From positions 28,458,001 through 28,522,000 of the forward strand of contig OU612068.1 in NCBI GenBank assembly GCA_914767715.1: a DNA stretch of 64,000 bases, given 5' to 3'. The translations under genes were made by a program, and so were the position numbers. The notes beneath the pieces are model-generated. The model was not told where the DNA came from. It saw only the letters and a program-made list of their open reading frames with translations, and ran no database searches. Shown here piece by piece: positions 1-12,856 of the stretch (position 1 is its first letter; each line of letters starts with the position of its first letter). Source of the stretch: Membranipora membranacea (Eukaryota > Bryozoa > Gymnolaemata > Cheilostomatida > Membraniporidae).

Positions 1-182
1 CCAATCTCCCTGATGTAAACGTAGCAAAATAATAGGGTTTTCAGAGATTGAAAATGGTGCCACAGAAAATGTATGCTGATATTGAAATTTGAAATTGGAC
101 CTGACAACGTAATCTTAAAGTTTGATGGTGTAGTGTGAACTGACCCTACCGTGTACTCTGAACCCATTACTCTTGATGTATG

Positions 183-572
183 AAGCTGCGTTTACATCAG
201 GCCGTCTTTTGGCCCATTCTTGAGTCTGACCGACAAATTACTAAGACGGAGGCTGAGACTGTGTAGTGTAAATAACAAAAACGGTTGACTGACCTTGTCT
301 GACCGGCTTTTAAGACGGTGTCTCGCAATTCGAGCAGTGCTCGTTTTGCAGTCTCAAGACTGCCCGTCTTAACACAAATTCCTAATTTAGCGATCACAAT
401 ACTGCCTTTTGTTCTTTCACTCACACTTATTTTCTCTGAGACTGACATTGGCTAAGCCGGTGCTATGTAAACACATGCCAGTCTCAGACTCTGGCTCCGA
501 CTTGGGGTTAAAGACTGCTCAGTCTTGAGTTGGTGGCCAGCTGACGGAGAAGGCCTAATGTAAACGCAGCTT
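183..572. mobile_element. MITE-like element with 21-bp terminal inverted repeats
   Basis: The left end AAGCTGCGTTTACATCAGGC is matched in reverse complement at 552-572 with one mismatch, over about 21 bp. The 390-bp element has no coding capacity. Copy B of the surrounding duplication (around 13,895) continues directly from TTGATGTAT into TAAAGTGCC, so it is a natural empty site. The exact target duplication cannot be resolved because the flanks have diverged. Confidence 0.8.
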
Positions 573-783
573 TAAAGTGCCGAAACTAAAACACAAGGAA
601 CTTAGGGGTGCCACAGATATAGTAATACAGTATTACCTATGTATATGGCAGGCGCACACACTTGTACTTGTACTTAGGGGTGTTGCGGGGAAATAATCAC
701 AATAATTACAGTAATCAGTAATGCGCAGTAATCTACAGTAATCAGTAATGTGCAATAATCTTGTTATGAGTTTAACACTTTAC

Positions 784-3467
784 CTACCATTTGAATTCCT
801 CCAAGCACACCTTGAATTTCTTGTTTGAAGCCTTGAGAGATCAATTGACCTGCATGCTCACAGAACTTCATACGATGTATTGGGATGTTTCTTTTTTTAA
901 CGTATGTCGCAAGGAGACTGTAGAAATCACCAGGTAGGCACAAATATTCAACTCTGAAATATAACATAACATGTACTTTTTACCACCATCATCAATCAAA
1001 TCATCAGCGTTTTCTTGGGCTTTAGCCTTCAAGTTTGACAAAGGTCAACGTTATTATTGCAATTAGAAAATACAGTAGGCAAATTCCACCTTGTTTTTTG
1101 TAGATATGAAAGACCCTAAATGCTGGGAGAAAAAGAAAAAAAACTGAGCAGATGTAACATACTTATCTTTTATAATGCCATCGATAGACCATTTAGCTAC
1201 ATCATCGCTTAATCTACCCTCACATGCATCTGGGGCAAGCAGTACCTTACTGAATCTGCCAGCCAGTGTTAGAGCGACACAAGCATAACTGATCAGTTCA
1301 TCCATATTTTGATTCATAGTGAAACAGGGCTGTAACGATATCAAGCTCGGTATGGGACAATGAAGAATCATAATAGAGATAAGCTACATATCTAATAGGC
1401 CTGGGAGTATTTTGTAAAAACCCGGAGAGGGACCACCGAGAGACACCTCAGCCTTAACAATATCCATCTGCACCGAACCTGAGGTAATAAGCTTGTTATA
1501 GAATATTCTTAGAAGATGGAATTCTCATGTTTATTCAAACTTATTTCTTCCATTCTATAATACCTGCACCAAAATTTCCAAACCCAAATACGTTGTAATC
1601 TCACAAATTGATATACAAGAAAGCGTTAACTTACAGTAAGATTTTTTGCACGAAGTTGCATCAGTTCATTAGCTAATCCTCTATGGCTGTGAGCAATACA
1701 CTTAGCATTACCGGTGCTGCCCTAAAACATTTCACTGTCATTTTAACTGAAAATTTACAGCAAACCTGAATATTTCTGGGGCTGTCTGTCAAATTTGCGA
1801 AATCAAAGGAGCAGATGATCATGATTGCTGTCAATGGCTGATTTTTTGAGTAGGACAACTTTCAATTTCAAGCTTACTTTGAGGTTAAAGTCAACATTTA
1901 ATCAGGTATGCCAGGAAAACAGAAAATTTGACTGATACACCTCATAAGCCTTATATTATACAAGTCTAACCATCCAGTTATCGATACTTACAGAGCTGAA
2001 CACATGGTGTAAGATATGCTCTGGCCTCACAGCTTTTTTAGCTGCACTCAGTTGTTGATCTGTTATGGAGTTTCCTAGGTTGTCCAAAGCATCCAGAGTT
2101 TGAACAAACTTGTGACCTGCTATATCTCTCTCTTTGAAAGAGCTGTCATAGAATATGCTCTCGACAAACGGTAACCTGTAATGGAAAAACTGCTGATCAT
2201 TGAGTTATATATTATATGTAATAATATTATTATAATAGGTTTTTTATGGAAGATTTACCAATTTTCCGGAGATAAATAGATAAATCTGCAATTGGTCACA
2301 AGACTTGATGCAGCAAAACAAACGTCGGGACGGGTAGAGAACAACATAATATAATAGTAAATGAAATGAGATTATTGGGTTTTTTCATTTTCCATTCTGT
2401 ATCTTTACCTCAGAGAATGTAGCTCCCTTTCATCGGATGTACCTTCGAAAAATGTCATGAGAGTTTCAAAAGTTTTACCATCGGAACCCTCACCAATGAG
2501 TAACAGTTTTGGTCTCACAATAGTCAGCAGCCTGGCAATAGATTCATCCATCGGGGTGTATATATAGGTGTGCTGTAACAGTAAAAAATGATTAAACAAA
2601 CATTATATTACACCAGGCAAGAACAATTTAAAAACTTATTTTAAATGCACTGGTGGTAAGCTCTAGGTTCAAACGATGTTAACATATTTTGCGTTGCTCC
2701 TATCAGTATTCCAACATAACATAAATTGATATGCTGCCTGGAGCTTGATGAGCTATGACGCCCAACCCAGATATCTGACGTTGGTAAGTAGGCAGACGAT
2801 AATTAGTCCATTTATACTCTCCTGAATATCTAGTCGGGTTTTGACGTAACATGAGTAAAATGAAGCGAAAGGAACATGCTTTGTAATTACTCAATCACTT
2901 GCAAGCTTATAACATAATTTTATTACTCACAGCGAAACAAACACCTATAGAGCATGCTGCCACAAACAGGGTAAATGCACTATTACAGGGGTTACCCAGT
3001 GTCACCACAGTATCTTCTCCTGGTATGAGCCCAAGTGACAGCAACCCCTTAGCCATCCTATCAGCCTAAAAAAGGGTCATGAATTTATTGCACGTTATTT
3101 TACTGGACTACTGCATGATGAAACAGATGGAAAATTTTTTAAGTTTTTACATCCAGCAAGTCATATTGTGGACACGGCATAAGGTTACATCTCATATTAC
3201 TCCAATCAGTGTCGGACAGACTAAAGGTGTCATAATTACAGGCACTGGGGCTATTATTTGGTTAAGAATAATAATAAATGTTTGATCATATACCTGATTT
3301 AGCATGTCGATTGTAGAAGTTCTCTCCCCCGACTCCAGATTGACCACTTCCCCTACATATCCTTCCTCCCTAGCCTGCTGAAACAGACTATACATAACTA
3401 TGTCCTCCTGTACTGGATACTCTTTACTGTGTGTGTTCACATAACTCTTCTTCATGTTGCCCTCCAT
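784..3467 (-). CDS. AMP-binding (acyl-CoA synthetase-like) protein, copy A, 3' part off window
   Basis: Seven exons in phase on the minus strand: 3294-3467, 2931-3065, 2409-2572, 1992-2175, 1635-1721, 1163-1383, 784-953. The start is the ATG at 3467-3465. The P-loop-like adenylate motif reads SSGSTGNAK across the exon 4/5 junction, the signature of the ANL superfamily (acyl-CoA synthetases, luciferases, 4-coumarate ligases), which activate carboxylates with ATP. The N-terminal part (ADRMAKGLLSLGLIPGED) fits the usual AMP-binding lobe. The remaining C-terminal exons, visible in copy B, must lie left of base 1. Exons and introns are strongly similar to copy B (14,108-17,007), so this is a tandem duplicate. 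Substrate is unknown. The family assignment is firm; the subfamily is not. Confidence 0.8.
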
Positions 3468-3567
3468 AGATATCTCTGGGGAGAAAGGCGCCCTGAAGAA
3501 TTCAGTAACCTGACTCTAAATAATCATATTCGGTGATAGGGTAACAGACCACAACTATAGCTATTAA

Positions 3568-4145
3568 GCTTCTCTGCCTATTGGCCTATTAAGCTGTTAT
3601 TTGTGATCTGCAAGTGAAGACAAATTAATGTGTATTCCACTCTAATAAAACCTTAAGAGTTTAATGATAGTGTCATAATTCTAACTTTCCAACGTATTTT
3701 ATTAGGCTTAGAAGTAAGTCACTGTGGAGAAGTATTTGTAACCTTTCTAAGTGTCTTTTGCTAAAGATGAGAGGACCCATTCCTCTTGTCAATGACTTGA
3801 CTATTTCACTGTGTTTCTATTGGTTGAGCCAGGCCAGGATGATAGGGTGTTTGAACCATCGAGACAGCAATCAGATCGCCCTCCGTGAAAAAACTCAATT
3901 CCACAAATCAATCAGCCGGAATGGCAGAGTTGTTTAGATCTAAAGACTTAGCAATAGACCAGAGTCCCTGTTTATGGCAAACAGTAGTTGGACTGCCCCT
4001 TACGAGGGTCGCAAGATGCCCAAAATCCTCGTACTGAGAGTGTGATAAATCCTAGAAAACTAGAATGCATCCTAGAGGTGAGGCAAGAGGATCTCCTGAA
4101 CTTGAGTGTGCAGCAAGCTGCTTAAGAGCCAATAGGCAGAGAAGC
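3568..4145. mobile_element. Non-autonomous inverted-repeat element, 578 bp
   Basis: GCTTCTCTGCCTATTGGC at 3568-3585 is matched exactly in reverse complement at 4128-4145. The similarity continues inward to TTAAGC / GCTTAA, giving about 26-bp terminal repeats. It sits just upstream of the copy-A first exon, at a point where copy B diverges. No ORF of interest is present. Confidence 0.65.
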
Positions 4146-4225
4146 AGTAGACCATAGAAAGTTTTCCCTACTGCGACAGTCTCTTTTGAAGATTCTGTTC
4201 ATGGGAACGGACACAGTTTCCTAAA

Positions 4226-4721
4226 AACAGTTTTCTGAGCTCTAATTTATGCCTCAACTTGGAGTTGTCCTCTCTCCAGTTTGGTACTTTTAACCCACGC
4301 CACATAGGAAAAACCTGCTGAAAGAGGGTTATCTTGAAAACCGCATATGTTAGGATAAAAATGATTTTTGATTCAGAGTCTGCACCATTGTAAACCCTAT
4401 GAGACAGGGTTTCCAAATCATTGGAGTCTTAAATGTTGTTAAATCTTAATTTTAGTGACGAAACTCATGAAAAATTCTGCCAAATTGTTCGCAAAACAGG
4501 CAGAAAATGCTATTAATTGACTGTCCAAATACTAAAATTATTTCCCAAACTATGTCCATATGAATTTTCAATGTTGCAGATTCTGAATCAAAAATAATTT
4601 TTATCCTTTTATAAGCGGATATAACATAACCCTCTTTTCAGCATGTTTTTCCTATGCGGGGTGGGTTAAAAGTACCAAACTGGAGAGAGGACAACTCCAA
4701 ATTGAGACCTAAAACTGTCTA
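4226..4721. mobile_element. Foldback MITE, copy 1 (long inverted arms)
   Basis: The left arm (CAGTTTTCTGAGCTC onward) and right arm (ending AAAACTGTCTA) are inverted copies of each other over roughly 150 bp with a unique centre. The right end has lost part of its terminal GAGCTC segment. A second copy lies at 19,553-20,063. The short open frame inside is the arm read through and is not a gene. Confidence 0.8.
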
Positions 4722-4815
4722 TTGCGAACCAAAATGTGACCGGTCAATTTGATCTAGCCCAAGCTCAAAATCAACATGGAAAAGCAGTATTTGTCGAGGA
4801 ATACTTTGAGAAAGA
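4722..4815. repeat. Dispersed repeat shared with 18,695-18,800
   Basis: The block beginning ATTGCGAACCAAAATGTGAC recurs near 18,699 with several substitutions across about 90 bp. It abuts the right end of foldback copy 1 but is not next to foldback copy 2, so it is a separate repeat. Confidence 0.6.
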
Positions 4816-5282
4816 AAACCGTTAAATTCAGTCCAAGTGTACCTCTCTTCTCAAACAGAAAATGAACTTGTTTCTACTCTACATACCAATGATCGCCCTC
4901 TCTTGCTGGAATTAATGAGGCCTAGAGCCAAAGAGGTGGATCTGTGTTATGGATGATGGATCACATATATATATATATAATGCTTCTATTTCCATTCTTC
5001 ATGCGGCGATAAGTTATCAACGGATTAATTTTAGATGGCGAAGATTATTTTAACTGCGATGCAAAATATCGAGAGCTTAGTGTTATCATAAATAAATAAA
5101 AAATAAATAGTGAGCTTGATTTCACACATTTATTTTTATACAGGCTGCTACATGGCTGTGAATGACTGCTTCTGACAAAAACATAATGCCAATGACACTT
5201 GGGGGAACCAGGACAGAGCATAAAGGAGTGTAGTCTGAATTTAATTATCAAAAAGATTGAGTAATGGACATGATATCATACT

Positions 5283-5288
5283 TTTATT
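5283..5288 (-). promoter_or_regulatory. Candidate polyadenylation signal of synthetase copy B
   Basis: AATAAA on the minus strand about 185 bp downstream of the copy-B stop codon. It is placed as expected but is a short motif in AT-rich DNA. Confidence 0.4.
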
Positions 5289-5669
5289 TTGTCGAGGTAC
5301 AATTACATCACCTTCCAAGGAGCATCAACATGGCTGTAGGGTAATTCATGACATATCAGTGACATGTTGATATCAAAAACTGAAAAATGGGAGGTTTCAG
5401 GTTTCATTGGCACAGTGGGAATAAGTGGACATTAAATCAAAGTCAAAGGCTCATACCACACCTACACCAATCTCAAAAGTTACAGTATTGTTGTTCTGAC
5501 ACTTCAGTCATGTATTTCGTTTTCCCTACATCTGGGTTCTCTTCTATCATCCTCTTGACTTGTTCTCTCAACTTTGGTTTGCTAACCTGTCAGTAAATAA
5601 CAGTACGCATACTAAAATTACATAATTTGATCAGTGTATAAAGTAATGAATACAAAACATACAACTTAT

Positions 5670-5845
5670 TTATTTTGTCTTAGCGTAGAATGGTAGGAGA
5701 GGAATACACCCGAGGGTGCTGGGAGCTGGAACAATCAACCTTGAAAGCTCCCCCAGTGGGAATCGAACCCACAAGTCTTGCGGCACCAAACACCTGGCAG
5801 TGAGTAGCAAGTGTTCTCACCGAATGCGCCATCTCACCATCCCAA
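5670..5845 (-). mobile_element. tRNA-derived SINE
   Basis: The minus strand carries a Pol III B box, GGTTCGATTCC (5758-5768), and an A-box-like TGGCGCATTCGG upstream near 5820-5832. It starts at a GGGATGG head by 5843 and runs into an AAATAAATAAG-type tail. Spacing and order are those of a tRNA-headed SINE. It lies between the copy-B last exon and the preceding exon (intron 14). Confidence 0.65.
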
Positions 5846-8800
5846 AAAAAGAATGAGTTGATGGCACTAATTAGCATGCCCCCTATTTCACTACCACAAA
5901 CACAAATAATAGCTACCAGCCTTCCGCCTCTGGTCATAAACTAAAAGTTCAAGCTACCATACAGTGATTATTTCACTCAAATGATCAGAATAATTATAGC
6001 AGAGAGTTCACTGGCTAAGTATTCTATTACTTGATTATTAGGGAGATTCGGGTATTATATTTGACAGAAGACGATTCCGTACAACTTCAAATCAGTTTCA
6101 ACCAAATAATACCACACCATTTTGCTATCACATTATTTTTACACTGTTTTGTCACCTTTCTTAAATTCTCTGTCCATGGAAACTTGTCAAGGTAGATTAT
6201 CCTACAAGGCTGCTGGGATCTATCCAACTACAACATTTAATAAACAACAGTTTGTTACTCAAATGGCTAAAGTACAGTATCTGTGTGTGTGTGGCTTATA
6301 AATAATACATTTAAAGTAGTGCATAGATATAGGCATAGCTAGTATTTACCGACAGAAAAGCGCTGAATAACACATGGACTTCCTGGGAAACGGGGATTGA
6401 CCAGCGTAGGAGCCTAAATCTAATGTATGGTTAGAACCATGATCATTAATTATCATTAAAATTATCAAGTAGATTTACTTACTCCGTTGATGAAACAGAA
6501 AGTCAGCAGTTCATCTTCCTTGATAGTGTCATGTCCCTCATCCAGCCTGAAACAACCAATTAAGAGCTAAGTCTTTTTTTCACCAGAGAAATCTTAACAG
6601 CATCCCAAATGCTTTAAAGACAAAGACAAAGAAAATTGGCAAAATCCAATGAAATATCTCTGTTGATGAGGGAGTTCATTTGCAAAACCTTTCACGGCAA
6701 TAGTCAGCAAACAGCATAGGAAGTGTAAACAAATCCGGAACCATAAATGGAGAATGGTCACTCTGAAGATTTAGTGTGGCTGATACATCCAACAAACTTG
6801 ATGATGAGATGGATCCCCCACCTATGATATTCAATGTCATAAAGATCTATTAGGAGGGAAATGAAAATCAGCATCATGTCTGCTCCAGCCGGGGTCGATC
6901 GGGCGAGTGGGCAATAGTCTGGGAGGCTCAGACTTCTTAATATCATACCTTATACAATAAGTTAGCTCATCTCCCATATGATCAGTACAGTGAGCTGATA
7001 TCACCTACAATCAGATTAAGACCAGGCTGATAGATCCAGTGCTCAAATGGCTGCGAGTGAGAGTTTTGATAGATTGAGTTTTGATAGATAATGGATAGAT
7101 GAATTGCTTGAATGTAACACACACCTTGCAACCATTAGAAAGCTTAAACTAGGCTGACATATTTACATACTAGTAAATTATAAATTCAGATCACCTACCT
7201 ATTGCTGTATGTTCACAATATTGATTGTTGAATTTGAGATAGAGAATTAGGAAAACTTTTAACCAATCTTAAAAATAACATCAGTTACAAATGCTTTCAT
7301 CAAATCTAAAGTGTTAAAAAGCTCTTGTTTTTTTTACAAACCGAGTTATCCACAATGAGAGGGTGCATACTGAGAACTTCCTCTATAGGTCCTGGATAAA
7401 TCACATCCCCGAGTACTTTGTATCTGGTAGCATCAGCTACTCTTCCTTTGACGGTGATAGTTCCATCAGGTTGGCATCACCGCAACATCCCTGAAATGTT
7501 CAGCAATAGGTCTTAGTGCGTCAAATTTTATATACTCCTTTCATCTTTGTTAAACATACCCCCCACAAAATATTGCTACAATTTGTTTCATGTTTTTACC
7601 AAGTTGATAAACAGGCTGACATTCATTATCTGTGGCCATATGCACCTTGTCTTGTAAAAGCCATCTGCTGTGAATGCCTCCCTGGTCTTCTGTTCTTCGC
7701 CTTTATACTCCTTAAACAAAGTAATCGACTTAAACTGAACTTCTCCATCTGTACCGATATCGACAATGTTGTTTTCTTCATCCACAATTCTAACCTTGAA
7801 AAAATATGATGTAATCATAGATAAATAATAAATTTAGCGAAGGACAAAACTGTTGGAAAAGGTCATAACATCAAACACTATCAACGTCGTTCACTTGAGC
7901 CTGATAAACCTGACAACCTATCGGTGTGATGGAGGTGGTAACGAAACAAATTATATATCAGCAGGACATATATTACAATCCACAGCTAAAATTAAGTATT
8001 CAGTAAGCAAGCGTGATACAACAGTGGCGTATGGCATGATAACCAACATGTAATGAGGCTAGAGTTATGTGTTCTTGCAGAAAGTAGAAGGCAACTGCCA
8101 ATGACTGTTAATGAATGTGCGTAATAATAAGTAGTAATGGAAAAATAGGATTGTCACAAATTAAGTTTTTATTTATATCTTACCTCTGAGTTAATTCTTG
8201 GATGAAGTCGCGATTGCATCCTCAGATTCTCATCATCTTGTGAGGTGCCCAATGTGGTATGGGCTACAATGAACGCCTCACACATCGACAAATCTGTCTG
8301 TTAGGTAAAAAGTATAGTGAAACAGCTAATGAAAGTGTATTCATTGTGGGTGGATATGTGATAAACATAAGTCACCTCATCATATTCCTCTCAAATCATA
8401 TAAGTTCACCATAGATGACCTTGTGTTTTGCTCGTCTTCTACTATCAAGATTTGTCTTCTTCCTGAGCCTGAGCGGACAACTTCCTTGTTTAGTTATGTG
8501 ATTTGCCATTTTGCACAGGTTTGTAATGGCAAGATTTGTAGCTTGATAAAATTTCCTTAAACCCTACATATAATTATCTTCAAATACAGTTCGATAAAAT
8601 CAAGCTAAAGTTTACTCCTGTAGGGAATTTAATGTTGTGACCTACCCCAACACTGCCGTGTCAATTCCGGAACTCCCTGGTATAATGGAAAACTTGTGTG
8701 GAACTGAATGGAACCATAATTTGACATCCTAGTATTGTTTTGAATTTTGTTCATTGCTCCTTAATTATTATCAGGCAAATAAACCTTTACTATTGTGATA

Positions 8801-10093
8801 GGAAAGCATGCAGAAGAAATCAAATTTAAATATAGGTACTCTATTGTTTTTAACGAGGCTAGAGTATAGCTAAGGAAATCACTGAACACATTAATTGCTT
8901 GTATAGTAATGACATTATTACTATTATGGAAAAACTTGTGGAAAATTCCTCTATCTATCGAACCCAAAATTTAAAGCCACGGTAAGATGCAAAGCAGATC
9001 AATTGGATATTTCCTTCCTTACTGGAAGGACTTACCAAACTTGAGTTCTGCTGCTAAGCGCTGAACAGATAATTGTATTACATCAAAGACTAACTGGTCC
9101 TGAGTGACCCAAGGGAACTTTGTATCTAGAGGAGAGCATTGACCATAGCCGGTAGGATTATCATATCATGACCATGTTTGTATAAATATTCTTATAAAAA
9201 AAAAATATATGTATGAATATATAATATATTTATACATTAGCTTGCCTGAATTCTGACATTGATCATGAGATACACTACTTCATCACCCTGAATTACAGAT
9301 TGGTAGAGCACACAGTAGTTCACTTAGGGTAACCTAGCAGGCACTGCCTCCCCTAAAAACCTAAATACAGTGGCCTAAAACACAATAATTGAATAATCCA
9401 TGTCAGAATCAGCTCCTCTGTGATTTCCATTCGCTAATTATATGCTTGCGGAGGAGCAGCACCCCTCCTGGACATGCCTCGGACTTGCCTCGGATTTTTG
9501 CCTCCCCTACCTTTTCTCTTAACTACGGCCCTGCCTAGTTTCAGCACAAGAGATTTGATGAGACAACTCTAAGTAGATGATTATGTCTAAGCGCTGACAC
9601 TAGATCCTTGGTTGAATTGGCACTGCATTTTCATGATATTTTCTCTGTCTATGTAATGAAATGATGTGCTAAAAATTCCACATCTAAATACAATCAATCA
9701 AGTTTAAGCTTTTGAAATCTGAATGGTGTTGACATGAAATGTAAAGCCTAAATTTCTAATGAAAAAAAAAGCTTTTATTGACAGGCTATCGCCAGGAGAT
9801 TCATTATCAAACTTCCTCCCATTCATCTATCTCTAGAATTAAATTTTAGGTCATGGTTTCTGCCGCATAAATTTCTTTGAGCTTTGATCGTAACTCAGGC
9901 GTTGTTTTGAGGAAAAATTCACATCTAGTATCTTACAAGATGAGAAGTAGAAAAAAGAATTTTTCTTGACAGAGCTGAGTCAGATCCATTCATTTTTCTC
10001 CTCGTTTCAGGCCCGAGCTCTGTTGTTTAAACAAAATAAGTAATATTTTTGATATCATTGAAAAGTGTTGACTATATATTTAACAGGACCGGT

Positions 10094-12563
10094 ATGCCTC
10101 CTGATTTACAAGCTCAGCTGTGTAGCAGCAGTGGGGATGAGGGTCTGGTCACACTAATACAGATGGTGTATGATGTGCCATCATCTGATGCTGGACCGGT
10201 GCAGGCTGAAGATGAGTTTACAACTACTACAACAGAAGAGTTAACAGACAACGATGCTGGACTCATCAATGTTCAGACACTGCAGGAACACGAAACGGAT
10301 GACGATGAAGAAGATGATTCACCGCCAGGAATAAATCACGATGCATCACAGAGATCACAGAGATCACAGAAGTTAGTCTCTCTGTCGGCCATGAGAAGGC
10401 AATGGAGAACCAGGATGAGTAGCAGGATGCCCGCAGCCAATCAAGAGAGGTGGAGAAAAGGCAAAATCAGAAAGAAAAGATCCAAAAAAGACCTCTTGTG
10501 GATGATGTTTTCAGTTCTTGTACATGAGCCAAAGGCCACAAGCAAAACCAGTTGTACAGAGTATCCTGACACTTTATCAGATGACCATCCATTGAGGGTA
10601 GAAACTCCACCATCCGCAAAATCTACAGATGGCCCGACAACAGGACTGGGTGCTAGTTCTATAATTAATGCTTCACTAGAAGTTTCGAACAGAACAACAA
10701 GCCACGGTTAGTGGTTTTGGCAGTAGTTATGATGCTAAATATACATTAATATACTCCACAAACTTTTACCTTTGTTGTTCGTGTTCAATCATAATAAACG
10801 TTGCAAGCAGCCTGTTAAACACACAGTATATCCATGACTGGCTGATTGTTGATGATCTCTTTTCTGCAGATGAAAGTGGTGCAGCAAACTTTGAAGAACC
10901 ATCGGACATCATCTCATTGCCTAACTCAGCTCATGTAGTAGATGATTACGGTGAACTCTCATCTGATGATGGTAAGAATCAACATCCATCTAATAAACTC
11001 TTTTTATGAATTACTCAATTGATATATTGCTGGACCCAAGCAGACACAAATATTAACTCCTATATTTACTCCGCATTACTATAAACCAATGAAATCTGAT
11101 GTTGTGATTTTCCGCTATCCTATCTGCAAATCTTCTATTGCTCGTATAGTCACTAACGTTTTCAAAATGAAGTAGTGTGTTTAGTGTGTTTATTTGTTGC
11201 AGAGGATTGTCATGAAGTGTCATGTGGTGAATTCCCCAAAGAGAATTTACTCTTGTCAATTATTGAGGACGATCAACCATTTGAGACAGCAGGCAGTTTT
11301 CAAGTCCTCAAAACAGAGCTTAGGGCCTGCCTCGATCAATTGAAAAACCAAGACCGGGACTACTTTATACCAGAGAAGGCCGCAAAAATGGTTGGACTAG
11401 CCGCCATAATAGGTCACTCAGAATTCCTCAAATTCATTCTTGGAACGTTTAACAATGAGCACAAAGTGGCCACCCTGACTCAACTAAATTCAGGTCTGAA
11501 TGTTGCTCATATGGCAGCCTACCTGTGCAATATTGATATCATATCTCAATTAATTGAGAATATGGCCGGGGATGGTGAACTGTTGTTCCAACAGAAAGCC
11601 ACAACTATAAGTCCCCTGTTTCACAGTTTAACCCCAGTTCACATTGCGGCGAGACTTGGTGAGAACCCTGATATCCTTAGTTCAATGTTAAACTCAGTCA
11701 GCGCTGATTCCAGGAATAGACTTCTTAGGGTGACTGATATTAATGGTGATACACCTTTACATGTGGCTGCCACATACACTGAAAACCCTTCTACCATTAC
11801 CACGATCATGCACTCAATAGGCATCGAGAACAAAGTTTATTTGAACTCCCAAAGAAATAAGAAGGGTCAAACCCCGGCTCATTGCATAGCTTCACGAAAT
11901 AATATTTTTGAGATATTGACAGTCTTAATTGATGAGCTGGGTTTGAAGTCGAGAATGTCTGTATTGAGTATCAGAGACAAGCAAGGAAACACCCCCCTAC
12001 ACTTGGCTGGGGAATTCCTCGGTAACCAGAAAATCCGGGACTTACTAGGGGCTCCGTTTAGAGATGAATCAAAGCCGCTCAGTAATGAGAGTATCAATGC
12101 CGTTATTCAGGAAGCCGCTCATTGTAATCAAGAATTAGTAGTCAATGCCTTTTTCGACAATGACCTTAACCCTGCAGACAAAATGGACATCCTTCGAAGG
12201 AAAGACAACAAAGGTAGCACACCATTACACACCGCGGTAATCTCTCAAAATAAACCTAACAGTGCTTTGATTTACTCTTTGCTGACTTCGCTTTCCTCAA
12301 AACAGAAAACCAAACTTCTCAAACAGTTAGACAATGAGGGCTGTACTCCACTGCACAGAGCATGTTTAGGTCTGAAGGATGTCGAATCTATCAAAGCCCT
12401 ATTGAGTGGTCTCAACATTCAGGAAAAATCAGCGCTCTTGCAAATGAGGGATGCTGATGGGGACACACCTGTCAACCTTGCCACAAAGGCTGGCTCGGGA
12501 AAATCTGCATTCTTACAAATGCTCAACGAATGGAAGATTCCCTTGCAACAATGGCAGATTTAA
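10094..12563 (+). CDS. Ankyrin-repeat protein nested in an intron of synthetase copy B
   Basis: Exons 10087-10706, 10870-10971 and 11203-12563 join in phase. From the ATG at 10,094 the product is 691 residues. An acceptor (TTTAACAG) precedes this exon, so a 5' non-coding exon, or a further coding exon, lies upstream. The N-terminal third is acidic (DDDEEDDS) then strongly basic (RRQWRTRMSSR; RKGKIRKKRSKK), a likely nuclear localisation signal. The last 450 residues carry about eight ankyrin repeats with consensus turns NGDTPLH, KGQTPAH, QGNTPLH, KGSTPLH, EGCTPLH and DGDTPVN at about residues 419, 458, 500, 576, 618 and 657. Repeats are about 40 residues apart, with some longer units. Ankyrin repeats bind proteins; the partner is unknown. 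No death domain, kinase or Rel domain is seen. An IkB/Bcl-3-like role is possible but unproven. Confidence 0.8.
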
Positions 12564-12850
12564 GGGTGTTGGCGTACCTGTGGTAGTGGTACATTGTACA
12601 AAAACTCACCAAAAGGTGTGTCTTTATATTTATCGGTGGTAATGAAGTTCGTATTCATCGCAGTCTGTTTGTGCAATTCTTTTTTTTTGAATTTTTTATT
12701 CTTAGCCAAATAGAGTTAGGTGAATTCAAACAAATGCCTGTCAAAAATAAGTTTGTTACCCTTCCCACCCTTTGCTTTTCTATCTTTTTATTTGATTAAA
12801 ATACACTTTATGTATTTCACGGTTGAAATTTTGAACTGTTTTCTGAATTT

Positions 12851-12856
12851 AATAAA
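12851..12856 (+). promoter_or_regulatory. Polyadenylation signal of ankyrin gene
   Basis: AATAAA 288 bp past the ankyrin stop codon, on the coding strand. Confidence 0.5.

Noticed and set aside
7853-8053. Plus-strand 66-codon frame
   Set aside because: Within an intron of synthetase copy B, with no splice partners or domain.
11203-12563. Ankyrin gene acquired from a bacterial symbiont
   Set aside because: It has spliced upstream exons in phase, a poly(A) signal and base composition like its surroundings.
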